From Hepsetus odoe (lineage: Eukaryota > Chordata > Actinopteri > Characiformes > Hepsetidae), in assembly GCA_017165825.1 (NCBI GenBank), contig CM029378.1:16705371-16769370 (forward strand): DNA of 64,000 nucleotides. Reading direction: 5' to 3'. The notes beneath the pieces were generated by a model. It saw only the letters and a program-made list of their open reading frames with translations. It made no database searches and was not told the DNA's origin. The translations under genes and the position numbers were made by a program. Positions 13,101 through 25,200 of this stretch are shown here, piece by piece (within the stretch, counting starts at the first letter, position 1; each line of letters opens with the position of its first letter).

Positions 13101-14204
13101 ATTTTCACTTTTTAAAAATTCATTATCCATTATCTGCCGCTTGTCCCAAACGGGGTCGCGGGGGAGTGCTGGTGTCCAACCCAGCGCACACAGGGCGAGG
13201 AATTTTTAAAAATTCCTCCAAGCCAATTTGCAGGAGTGATCAACAGTTACTGGAAATGTTTGTTAGCTGTTATTGCTGCAGAAGTAGGTCACTTCAGATG
13301 GTGACAGCAATGCATACAACACATGGAATAATTCTGACAATTGTGACAAAGATATGTTATATAAGATCATTTCCCCTTTAAATAACTGAGCAAGAACCAT
13401 GTTTACCTCTGTGGTTTAAATAGGACCTTTATACAACATTAGTGTAATAATGAAGAAGTTTAAAGCAGCCAGAGATCTAATGAACCTGTTTGGAAGAGAA
13501 TGCTTTTGTATTCAACCCCCCACCAACACACACACAAACAGAAGAAGATGATTTGTCTTCATCTTGGTTAAAGATTTGTATCCTAGAGATTTTTAATGAA
13601 TACATGGCTGCTTCTGCCAAACAGCTTAAATTGGTTTGTTGTTGGATCTTACAGTAGGACGATGATCCAAAACATACATCCAAACCCAAGCAAAAATGGT
13701 TCTGTAACCACAGAATCAAGCTTTTCACAGTCCTGACCTTAACCCCATTGAAAACCTTCGGGCTGAGCTGAAAAGTATAGCCTAAAAAAAGACATTGAGC
13801 CCTGGAGGATCTGGCGAAATTCTGTGTGAGAAGTGGACTCAGATTGCTGGCTCTCTATATCAGTGTTCTCAAAAAGTAATATTGGAGAAGCCTCATAAAA
13901 GCTTTCAGATAAGCTCTGGTATGCTGTATTATACATTGTATATTACAGCATAGTAATATGTTTTGAAATTGGCTTAGATAAAAAACAGGTTTTGATGAAG
14001 GCCTTTGTTTTTGTATATTAAATATATGTCATGTAATATCTTTTCATACTTTCAGTGCAAGGTCAGTTTTATTGGTAGCAACTGCATAATAGATGCTGGA
14101 ACGAAATATTATTTTTCATTAACCTTGTACTTTATTTATTTAAACTGAGCCAAACTCTTAATGAGAAACCAACAGAGTTTGTCCAGAAGGTTTAGTTAGA
14201 ATAG

Positions 14205-14278
<74 letters not shown>

Positions 14279-14416
14279 AATAGAGATAGGCTGCATTTAA
14301 CTGTTCCAGTTTCTACTCCTCCCCATACCCCTATATCATAGTGTCTCTATCCTTCTATGTCACCTTCAGCCAGAGAATGCATTAATAACACAGTGGAGAT
14401 CTGGACCAAAAACACC

Positions 14417-14474
<58 letters not shown>

Positions 14475-16627
14475 TGTGTGATAACCATGTAATGCACACA
14501 CGTTGTCATATATCTGAATTCCCACTCTGAGCATTACAGGCCCATCTTTAGGGACCTCCGTGCACATTTCTGATATAAATTGTTTGTTGTTTCTTCGCAA
14601 AGCGAGAATAATCATGACTTATGGCTTTCTTCATCCCTAAGCACAATTCACTATGGTACATTATGTGAGAGCATTGAGATTGAAACCGTATGCGGGTGAG
14701 TTTGTTCCAGGCACATTAATGAATAAATGTAGTTAACATTTTGACCGATGTGATGTTATCTCGATCTTGTGCCTTGACTTTTTTCCCTCTGTGCTTTCTT
14801 AATCTTTCTCTCATCGTTTCCTCCCCCATGTGTCTCTTTCACTCTTGCCTATCTCTGGACCAGATGTACAAAGCCTTTTGGACCAGATTTAGATGCAGAT
14901 AAGACACATTTTGCCTCAAAAAAAAAGTTATGAAACTGGTTTATGAGCCTTAAGTGTCACTAGGGGATCTTTGGTGGAGTTGAAATAGTGTTGTTCTGTT
15001 GAAACATTGTTTTTCTCCTAAGTGAATATGCTTTCAGCATATGTCTGGCTGGTCTAACTGCTCAACAACATATCATTGAGACAATGCCACAAATATGCAC
15101 ATGGTTTTAAAAGGTGGAGGATATTTTCAGCGTACCTTAGTTTTTTTTTTTGCAGAGCCTCCACAATTGCACTTACATATGAGACATTGAAATACAGTAC
15201 TGTGCAAAAGTTTTAGGCAGGTGTGGAAAAAATGCTGTAAACAAAGAATGCCTTCAGAAATATAAATAATGATTGTTTATTTTTATCAATTTACAAAATG
15301 CAAAGTGAGCGAACAAAAGAAAAATCGAAATCAAATCAATATTTGGTGTTTCTACCTTTTGCCTTCAAACCAGCATCAGTTCTTCTGGCCCCCACAGAGC
15401 CCTGATCTCAACATCATCCAGTGTGTCTGGATAACAGAAGAGACAGAAGGATGTGAGAAAGCCTTCATCCACAGAAGATCTGTGGTTGGTTCTCCAAGAT
15501 GTTTGGAACAACCTACCAGCCAAGTTCCTTCAAAAACTGTGTGCAAGTGTACCTAGAAGAATTAATGCTGTTTTGAAGGCAAAGGGTGGTCACACCAAAT
15601 ATTGATTTGATTTAGATTTCTCTTTTATTCATTCACTGCATTTTGTTGATTGATAAATGAATAAAGGATTAACACTTCCATTTTTCTTACCATTCTTCTT
15701 TGATTATAATTTTCAGGCTTTTACCACTGCATCTTTCAGTTATTGTGGGATTCTATATATTGTGGGTTTTCAGTTGTGTCAAAACTTTCAGTTTCTTCTC
15801 CCAAACTTTAAACTTTTATTCCTTAGTTTACTTGGCTGTGTGTTTAAGATCATTTTGTTGCATGATACAGGTCCTCCCGATTAGCTTGAGTGTAATTTTT
15901 TGTAAATTGTTAAACAAAACATTTCTGTGGAATTCAGTATTAAATCACAATGAGTTACATTATTAAAACAGATTACTGAGTGAGTGCCAGAAGCATCTAT
16001 GCAAGCCCAGTCTATGACATTACCTTCACCCTGTTTCACAGATGAGTTTGTATATTTTGGATTATGAACATTTGCTTTCCTTCTCTACACTTCTTTCTAT
16101 CACTTCGGTAGAGATTAATCTTGGTCTCATAAGTCAGCCTCTGTGGGGCTCATCTCTGTACAAACACCTGACAGGTTCTCATGTTTGAGAACTTTTGCTC
16201 ACTTGAAAAACTGGGTGGTCAGATACAATAGGCGGTTTGTTCTTTGTAATTTAACATCAAGATGTAAATACCAATAAAAGCTGAAAATTCTCCCTTCTCA
16301 TATTCATCTTTTGATATAAAGTCCAAATGCCTTCAATGCATAGCAAAAAACAAGTGAATTGGTTTTGTTGTTCCATTATTTTGGTTTATTTGAGGTTTAT
16401 TTTAACAAGCTTCAGTTGTTATATATGCTGAGCTAAAAGCTCGCTAGGGATAAGCTTTTACATTTGTTTCTCTAGTAGGTTTATTACAATTTTCATAACA
16501 TTCTTGTGTAGCCTTACTGAGCTTGCAGTGACCCGACTGTTTTGCTCTTTTTTCCCTTTAAATTATACAGTGGCCCTTTGTTCAGTTCCAAAATGTTACC
16601 CAAAATGAAACTGCAGGATTTATTGAT

Positions 16628-16683
<56 letters not shown>

Positions 16684-17014
16684 TTCTCCCCCCCTCTCTC
16701 TTTCTGTGTTGTCCCTCGCTCTCTCTCTAAGGAGGACTCTCAGAGGTATTATTCATGGCGTAGCTTTGGACAAGGCGACAGACAGACTTCACAGCTTTGG
16801 GTGGACCTGAACTCAGTCCAGCAGGGTCAAGTCCGAGTGCATGGCATTCTGTCTAACACACACCGACAGGCAGCGGTAAGATGCACAAACACCTAAGAGA
16901 AAACTTGCCAAAGCCTTTAAAGGAGTCATTCACAAGGGCGTAGTCACTAAAACAGGCAAACATCTTGTTGTGCTTTATAATTAAGTCTTTATTGGCAAAC
17001 TCCCACCTTTCCTG

Positions 17015-17063
<49 letters not shown>

Positions 17064-20000
17064 GCGGGTGGCTCTGTCCTTTGACTTTCCCTTCTACGGA
17101 CACCAAGTGAGGCAAATCACCATAGCAACTGGAGGTAGTACATACCAACTCAGTTATCCTATTTGTCGTTCAAAAAACTTTATAATGGTCCTCCCATATT
17201 GGCTGCTTCTTAAATTAGCTTAAGAAAAATGGAACACTAATGAGAAAGGCTTTGTTAATTAAAGATTCATTCTCGCCTATCTTTCACTGATGGGAAAAGT
17301 GACCATGAATCTGTCTGGCATTGGCCCGATGCATCCCAGATTCACCAGTCTAATTAATTTTCATAATTATTTTCATACCACTGAGAGGAAATGGATTTGC
17401 AATGAAGTGGAATATAATAGAAAGATCTTCAAAACTTGAGGTGTTCTTCTACATACCAAAATTGTCCCTTGTGTTTTCATCTGGTTCAGTTCAATTTGGT
17501 TAATTATCCTGATGGATTGGAGACCTTTGGCTTTTGAACTTTTGATATATTGTAGGGTTCATCTTCACTGGAGAGGTTACACACCGCATGCTGACAGCTA
17601 CCCAGTACATCGCCCCACTAATGGCCAACTTTGACCCCAGCTTCTCCAAGAACTCCACTGTGTGCTACCTGGACAATGGTGAGTGATGTTCCAGAGCTGT
17701 GCAAACATACAAGCCCAATTTGGAAAATGTTGAAACCGTGTGAAAAATGCTAATGAAAAAAAATGAAGTGGAGTCTCACATTTACTTTGATTTTTCCAAT
17801 AGTTTTACAATTTCTTTTCAAACACTATATTTACAGTGAGCATCACTATTTTAGTTTCATTGATCTTGTCGATTGAAGGTGTTATGTAGGATGTTACATT
17901 TAATTCAATGTGATTTTTGCATCTAATAAACATAAAATTAATAAATAAATAGAGACTTAACCCAATAAACTGAGTCTTGACCTCTTCTATCTAGAGCATC
18001 ATGATAGCGACCCAGCACTGAGTAGAGCAGTGAAACTGTCCTGGAGCTATATGGAGCTATATTCAGTGCTTTAGCAAGAGATGCAGTGGTTTTTGGGGTC
18101 CATATCTAACTGTCCAACGTCATTAACTAACCTAAACAATCCTTTATTTGCTGGATGTAATTAAATCCTCACAGCAATGTTCTGACATCTAGTGTGAAGC
18201 CACCATGGGTAAACTTTCCTACTGCAACAAAAGAGGGACAAACTCACTTTTAAATTTAATAAAAACCTCTGCACAAAAAAGAAGATAAATAAAAGTACTG
18301 TCATATGTACTTGTCATATGAAACTATTGTATTGAATCTGTGACCTGACCTTTGATCCCTGCTTCCCCAGGGGAGGTGTTTGTAGTGCAGTGGGATAAGG
18401 TGAGGCTGCAGGGCAGGGAAGCAGAGGGATCCTTCACCTTTCAAGCTGCTCTTCATCGAAACGGCACCATCATCTTTGGCTACAGAGACGTGAGTCCCTT
18501 TACTCATACATAGCATCTGCTTGGCTAAAGCAATATAATGATATGAGTGTTTTATGGAGCCAAGAATCCCAAGAAAAACATATGAAAAACACTTTGCAGC
18601 AGCATGTTTGGGCTCAACACCAGATATGTAGACATGCTGGAGTAGAAAGCTTCCAGGTTAACTCCCAGAGTGAGTACCAGATATTGGGCCTAGCACTCCC
18701 TCTCACTTCCTTGTGATAAAATTGTAATAATTTTTGACATGAACAGCAACAATATCCCAGGGGTGGATTTGGCAAATGTGAGGTATAAAATCAGACTGAA
18801 GCAAAGTTCTTAGTCACCTGAGTATGGACAACAAATACATTTTTTCATGAGAACAGCAGCTTATGGCAGCATAAATACATTATTTGTGATGAATGTAAGC
18901 TTGTAGTCAGTTTGCCACTGGCTTTTTCACTGATAATTCTGAGATATAACTCTCTTGTGCTCTCCATACTGAAAGGACCTGGACCACTACTCACTATGTC
19001 ACCGTGCTGCCAGATTTAACTGTCTGTTTGCCAAGTTTTCAAGACCAAAATATTACATAAAGGCATCAGATCACAAACTATTGTTTTTTTGTTGTAATGT
19101 TATTTGACTCATACACATACCATGCAGTAGGGGCAGCCATAGCTAGCACCTAGGGAACAGTGATAGGGACAGTTCCTTGCTCAAGAATACCTACTGGTCG
19201 GGCATTCAAACCCATGACCTTCCGATCGTTGGCCCTAGTCCCTCACCACTTAATGGTCTGTCACCATGCACTGGCATGAACAATAATATTACATATAAAT
19301 AGAAATAACATAAACTTTTTTCTAAAAATCCCACACTCAAGACAACTTAAAAGAAGAGGTATTTACCATCACAATGTAAAATGTAAAACAATGTTAAAAA
19401 AAAATTTGTGCTTTTTTAAACCTATTCGAATTTCATAGGTCAAATGATTTGGCCATATGAAACCCCTGAACCTATCCCAGTGCCAAAGCTAGAGCAACAC
19501 CCAGGACAGGTCATCATTCCCTCACAGGACTCGTATGCATATTCATGTACTAATTCACAAAAATGGGAGCTATGTCCAAATTAAATTCACTAGATAGTTA
19601 ATGACAACAAAAGAAACCAGTTGCCTATGAACATTTAACTATGCAAACATTTTGGTTTCTGATTTCCTGAGATTCAAGTCAGCAAGTAAGATCAGATATT
19701 TAAGTTTAGTGAAATATTGGGTAGTTGCAGTCTAGCAGAGAGTAGCTGGCTAACACTTGTCTAACAAAGTTTTTACACTGGCAGCGACTGCCATTTTTAT
19801 TGCATCATAGCTCAGATTAATAGTTTGATATGTGTATAGTTTCTCCTATCTGATTTTAGGTTTCTTTAACTTGCACCTAATCTGGCTTATACTGAAAGGT
19901 ACCTCTGAGAGCAAAGACAATCTTGTGTTTTTTTGGGCCTCAGTGTCCCTTTGAAAAAGAGACAAGGTTTGTTAATACTAAGCATTCAGTAATTTAGTTC

Positions 20001-22224
20001 TTTCAATTGTAAAATTGCAGTTTTACATTTTTACACACAGCTGATGATCCTCTGGTGTGTCTGATATCTTTAGGTGCCTTTACCTGTAGAGAAGATCAAC
20101 TCTACTGAGCACCCAGTGAAGGTGGGACTGTCTGACGCCTTTATGGCTCTCCTATCTTCCCCACAATCCCCAGGTTAGTTTCTGTTCAAAGTGTATTTTT
20201 CCAAAAATCTCTGTTTTCATGGGATTGGTCTTTAATTGAGTAACAGATAGTCATTCTCCCATTAGCAGATGCCAGAAGGAGGACAATTTATGAATACCAT
20301 CGAGTTGAAGTGGACACTACTAAGATTGTAAACCACTCTGCTTTTGAGTTCACTCCATTACCCAGTGAGTTTGTGGTGCTCCATCAGTGTTACTTTTAAC
20401 TTTGAGAGACAGATGAGCTTTAGATAACATTTTCTCCATTAATTTTATGTTGATGCACTCAGCCTGTCTTCAGCACACCAACTGTGACCAGTGCCTCCAC
20501 TCCAACCTTACTTCAGGCTGTGGCTGGTGCAACGTCCTGCAGAGGTAGTACAAGTACAGAAAATGCCATTTCTGTAGCTCTGAAAAGCCTTTTTGTTTCA
20601 TGTGTGCTTATGCTTGCATGATGTTTTTAGGTGTTCAGATGGGATAGACAGACACAGACAAGAATGGCTTGACTACAGCTGCTTAGAGGAGGTAAAACAT
20701 TAGAACAATCAGAATATACTTCCATTCTGCTTTTTTGCTTCTGTTTTCTTTCTAGTTACATTTAAAATTGGGAAGGATTTTACTTCTTCTGTTAAGTTTT
20801 TGGAGATAGAAGCTTAAAATAGAAGTAATATGTAGGCTTTCAAATAAAAAAACTGCTATTATTATTAGTAGTAGTAGTATTAGTAGTAGTAGTATAATTA
20901 CAAAGACTCGACTAATACAAAGTAGTAATTGACTTAACATTGTCGTCACACCTATTTGTAAAATACACTTGATTATGCCATTTCTGGTGGTTATCTTCAA
21001 AAATCTAGAAACAGGCTTCTGGCTGGTATTGCTTTTTGTCCATTTAACATAACAGTAGGTAGTCAATATAACAAAATCATGATTAAGGGAAAAATATTAC
21101 AATTTATTCTTGATTACTCCTCAGTCCACAGTTTGAAAGATAAACACAGCTGTGGGTCACTGTAGTTATTTCCACTTTATTTTTAACCTTTTGCCAGTGA
21201 TTTAACACAATTTCAGTGCTTCAGTTCTCATGTTTCCCTTCAGTCCTGGACTAACCACTTAGTGAAGATTTATGTCCCTTTTAATATCAAATAAGCAACA
21301 CTAGCCTCCCAATACAATCATCACATTTTAAAAGGTTTTCATTGATTCAGTTTAGATGGCATCAGTTTTAAGTTTTTATTTATTTTATTTCATTTATTTG
21401 TTCATTTCCATGGTTTCATTAAACAAACTGATGCCATCTGTCATGGTTATGGTACTGTAAAGGGCACTCTGTTCTGACGCAGTACACCTGAGCTCATGAT
21501 GGCACAGGTGTGCTTCAGTGGGGCTGCTATTTAAGCCCCAATGAGTCAGAACAGAGTGTGGCTCATTCACAGAGGCTAAGCCTTAATGTAATGGTGTTTT
21601 TTTTAGTTCCTTGAGTCTTGTCTGGCATACCATGAGTAATAAAGTTAAGTTCTTGATCCCTGGCTCCACGTTGACGTCCTACCCACACCACACCAACGTT
21701 ACACCATCAAAGCCTTTAACTCTGAAAAGTGTCAGAAAGAGTGTAATATCTTGGTTGGGATGTAAAAAGGGGTGAATAAATAGATAAACAAAATAAATCA
21801 GTTTCTTGTATACCAATGTAATCAGTGGAGACAGCCATATACAGATACAGAATTATGCACCGGCATATATTTGGTGAAAGGGAAGTTCTCCTTAACAAGT
21901 TATTTTTCAGCATAAACAACTCAACAGAAACTTGAACAGAAAAATCTGGATTAAATGTTATTCAGCAAACCTTTCAATCCGTATCTTTCATGTGTCTTTG
22001 TGTCTTTACTGTAGCAGACTGAGTCAGCTAGACTTGATGTTAAACAGTGTGAAGGATGTTTAAAGTGAGCTAAATTAAGCAAACTGCCTGTAAGGGTGCC
22101 AGTATGTTATGTAAGACCGCCAGCATGTAAGCCATCAATGGGTTTTAGCTCTGCAGTGTAGGTGCCAACCAGATGTTAACATGAACAATTTGTTCTAGTT
22201 TATTCAGGTTCTAGAGGTTTTAAA

Positions 22225-22285
<61 letters not shown>

Positions 22286-25200
22286 ATGAACATGAACATG
22301 ACAGATTTATAATAATTCTTAAATCAAACTTAAAGGGAAAGGGGACAACAGTTAACATTTCTTTTTTTTTTCTTTCTTTTTTTTCTCTTTAATGCCTTAC
22401 AATCCTTTTCTTGTGTGGCCATGGCAGGTGAAAGAGGGCATATGTGAAGATTACACTCCGGCAGGTCCAGATAGCTCCATTAGTCCCTACAGCTCCTCTG
22501 CTCCTGCAGCCACACCCTCTCCTGCAGCCAGGCCAGGCAGCCCTGTCACTGAAGGTGAGCTACCTCACCTTTATTTCTATCATATGAAGGACACACTTTT
22601 CGATCCACTGAGTATATTAAATCCAAAACGTTATGTCATATTGTGTGCAGTTATGAATATGTACAGTAAGTTTTATTAGGTTTTAACCCTTTGTGTCATG
22701 CATAAGGGGCTTGAAGTAATTTGTTTGATGTGCTTGTCTTGTATGTGGTGAATGCATTCTGCATGGGCGCTTTTGCTAAACTTGCTCTTGTGCCGTTCCT
22801 GCCTACGTCTGTGCTCTGCCATCTCCCCATGTACAACACTCTCTCTCCTCAGATGACACCAAACTTCTGTTACACCACCATGGCAATGGTGAGTTGGCCT
22901 CTGCGTTTGGCCTTCTGTTGTTTGTCAGTGGCAATTAAATGGTCAAGGATGATTTATGACATTAAGAGAACAGAGAAAATTTTATTGCCTGTGTCAATAT
23001 TAACGGGAATGTGATACGATCATGATTACCTGACCTTGCCTGACCTCTAATAAAACATTCTCTGCTGGCTGAGATCTTTGGTTTGTTTGCGGTCCATAGC
23101 AATCTCAGTTCCGTGGTTGCTTTCATTTTTTCGTGTTTTCTTGCTCTGTTTAACCAAACATAATCATCTTACTCTTTTTAAACAAACATTGCTCCACAAG
23201 TTGCTATATTGGATGGAAAAAGAGTGAGTGAGTTTGAATGTATCCACTGCCTGGGGAACATTTTGCATGTCACTTTGCACTGGGCTGTAGCTCTGCTAAA
23301 GCTAAATTTAGCTCAGGAAAATATCTGATTGCTACACTCTTATAAATTAGAGTGCCAAAGAAAATTCTTTGAAGGAATGCCACAGAACCACATTTCTCAG
23401 ACTGAGGTCTGGGACTGTTAGCCAGGGGATCTCAGATTTTATTTCTCTTTTTTAAAAGACATCAGATGGTGAGAACATGTGTCATATTAGGTTCAAAATG
23501 AAGATAATGCATCACTCCCACTTACATTTTTATTTTTTTGAATTTATAGTCTACAAACATTGAGACAAGACCCTCAATATCTCATCCAAGAAATTGAATG
23601 TGGACAATAGGACAGTATATATGATAAGTATATAGTATGTATGATAATCCAGAAAATATGTCACTACATTAACGCTTGTGCATTTTGTTTAACTGAAATT
23701 GAAAAAGAGAGCACATCTGCTAAAAATCTTTTAAATAATTTGATTTTATTCAAGTTTTTCAAGTACTCACTTCTCTAAATCCATTTAAACAGGACTTATT
23801 AAAGCATTCCACCAAAGTAGTGGCAATGTTAACATTTTGCTCAGAAAAGCAATAATCTTATTGTTGCAAGGTTTATCACAATAACAATACAGCACTAGAT
23901 CATCTCTAATACTTTCTGTACCTAATTTGAATTTATCTAATAATCTGGAGTTATTTTCTTATTATAAATCCAGGGAAATTCCTATACATGTTTTGCCAAT
24001 GGTACTTAAACAGCTAAAAACTTGTTTTAAACAGCCAAGAATTAACTGAATGATTTTTTTATGTTTTTATTTTTGCAAGGATTAATTATTCTAAGATAGC
24101 AATTAAGCAATTAAGCTTTAATTGAAGTGCTGTTTAATAATTTTTTTTTTTTTTTTTTAGTTTAGCAATGTAGAAATTACAACTACCTATGTGTTACTAA
24201 GACCAGCAGTCTGGCAGTTCATTGAAAAGGAAGAATACATTGATGAGCTCAGTAATGCAGAGTCTGGTAGGCCAAGGAAGATCTCCACCTCACTATGCTA
24301 AAGAAAAATGCCTAAACGCCTGTCAGACAGATTAGAAAATTATCAGGAGACGTGTGTTTACTTCTCAAAGACTGCTATCTACAGTTGACTTCCCAAATAG
24401 AGGCAGGATGCTAACCACTGGTTAGCCACAGGATGAAACAGGATGGTCAGATTTGAATGGGCAAAAAAATACTTAAAAGCATCTGCAGAATTATGGACAA
24501 AGAAAGTTTTGTGGACTTTAAGATAAGATGAGGCCAAGATTAACTAATGTCAGTGTGATGGCAAGAGCAAAGAGTGAAGATGAAGTACAATGTCCTCTAT
24601 GAAGTGTGGTAGTGGGGATGTTAAGCCTGTATGTATAGCTGCCACATGTGCTGTCGTACATGTCGACAGCAGTTAAAAATGATTTCTCAGATGTATAGAA
24701 ACATCTTATCTACAGTGAAGTTTCAGTGAATGTCTCCTAACTCTTCATCCAACAGCAAGATATTGAGCCCAAACATGCTGCTAAAGCAACACAGGAGTTG
24801 TATAAATAAACAATGAAATCTCAAAAAAAAACAAAAAAACAGTGGAAGCTGGAAATGACTGCATAAAAGGCTTGGCACCAGCAAAAATAGCACCTTGTAA
24901 TGTCTATGAAATGCAGTGAATTGCATGCATTGCAGTCAATCAAACTGTAAAGCAGATGGTCATATCAAGAAGAAATAGGTCTTTGTCCTAAATGTAATTG
25001 AGGCCATTTTAATGTTCTTGTTAAATGCGTTTTGAGTGAATGTCTTGTTATAAATTAGCACACAAAACTCCTAACAGTCCTTGGCTTTAATGTTATATAA
25101 GGTCAACTTGATTTTGATGTGGTCAGTGACTGCTTGCTTGAGATGCACCAGATAAATCAGGCTGCAAAAACAGTGAAGAATTCCTTTGAAGAACCTTTCA

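Larger units (their letters stand above)
12120..13960 (+). mobile_element. broken Tc1-like DNA transposon remnant
   Basis: It begins with GATGAGTGGCAAAGGTATGT, like the terminal region of a known fish DNA transposon. Translation gives degraded transposase pieces: VNMVVGNIMAWVCFTES followed by GIIDGPLIS near 12560-12660, a DDPKHTSKP-type segment near 13660, and a PIENLRAELK-type segment near 13745. Stops and frameshifts are frequent. SINE material at 12912-13202 splits it. More than one related element may be merged here. Confidence 0.65.
10121..16731. other. plxdc1 intron filled with mobile elements
   Basis: No exon is seen. It contains an RTE-type LINE fragment with a nested insertion (10207-11135), a broken Tc1-like element (about 12120-13960) into which SINEs have inserted, another Tc1-like remnant (15185-15650), two opposed GT and CA tracts (14206-14472), and a CT tract running into the next acceptor. 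Confidence 0.7.
20692..22427. other. plxdc1 intron with solo LTR
   Basis: Contains TAG/TAT trinucleotide runs near 20860-20895, a short inverted repeat (21354-21439), a solo LTR (21439-21703) and an (AT)n tract (22228-22281). Confidence 0.7.
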
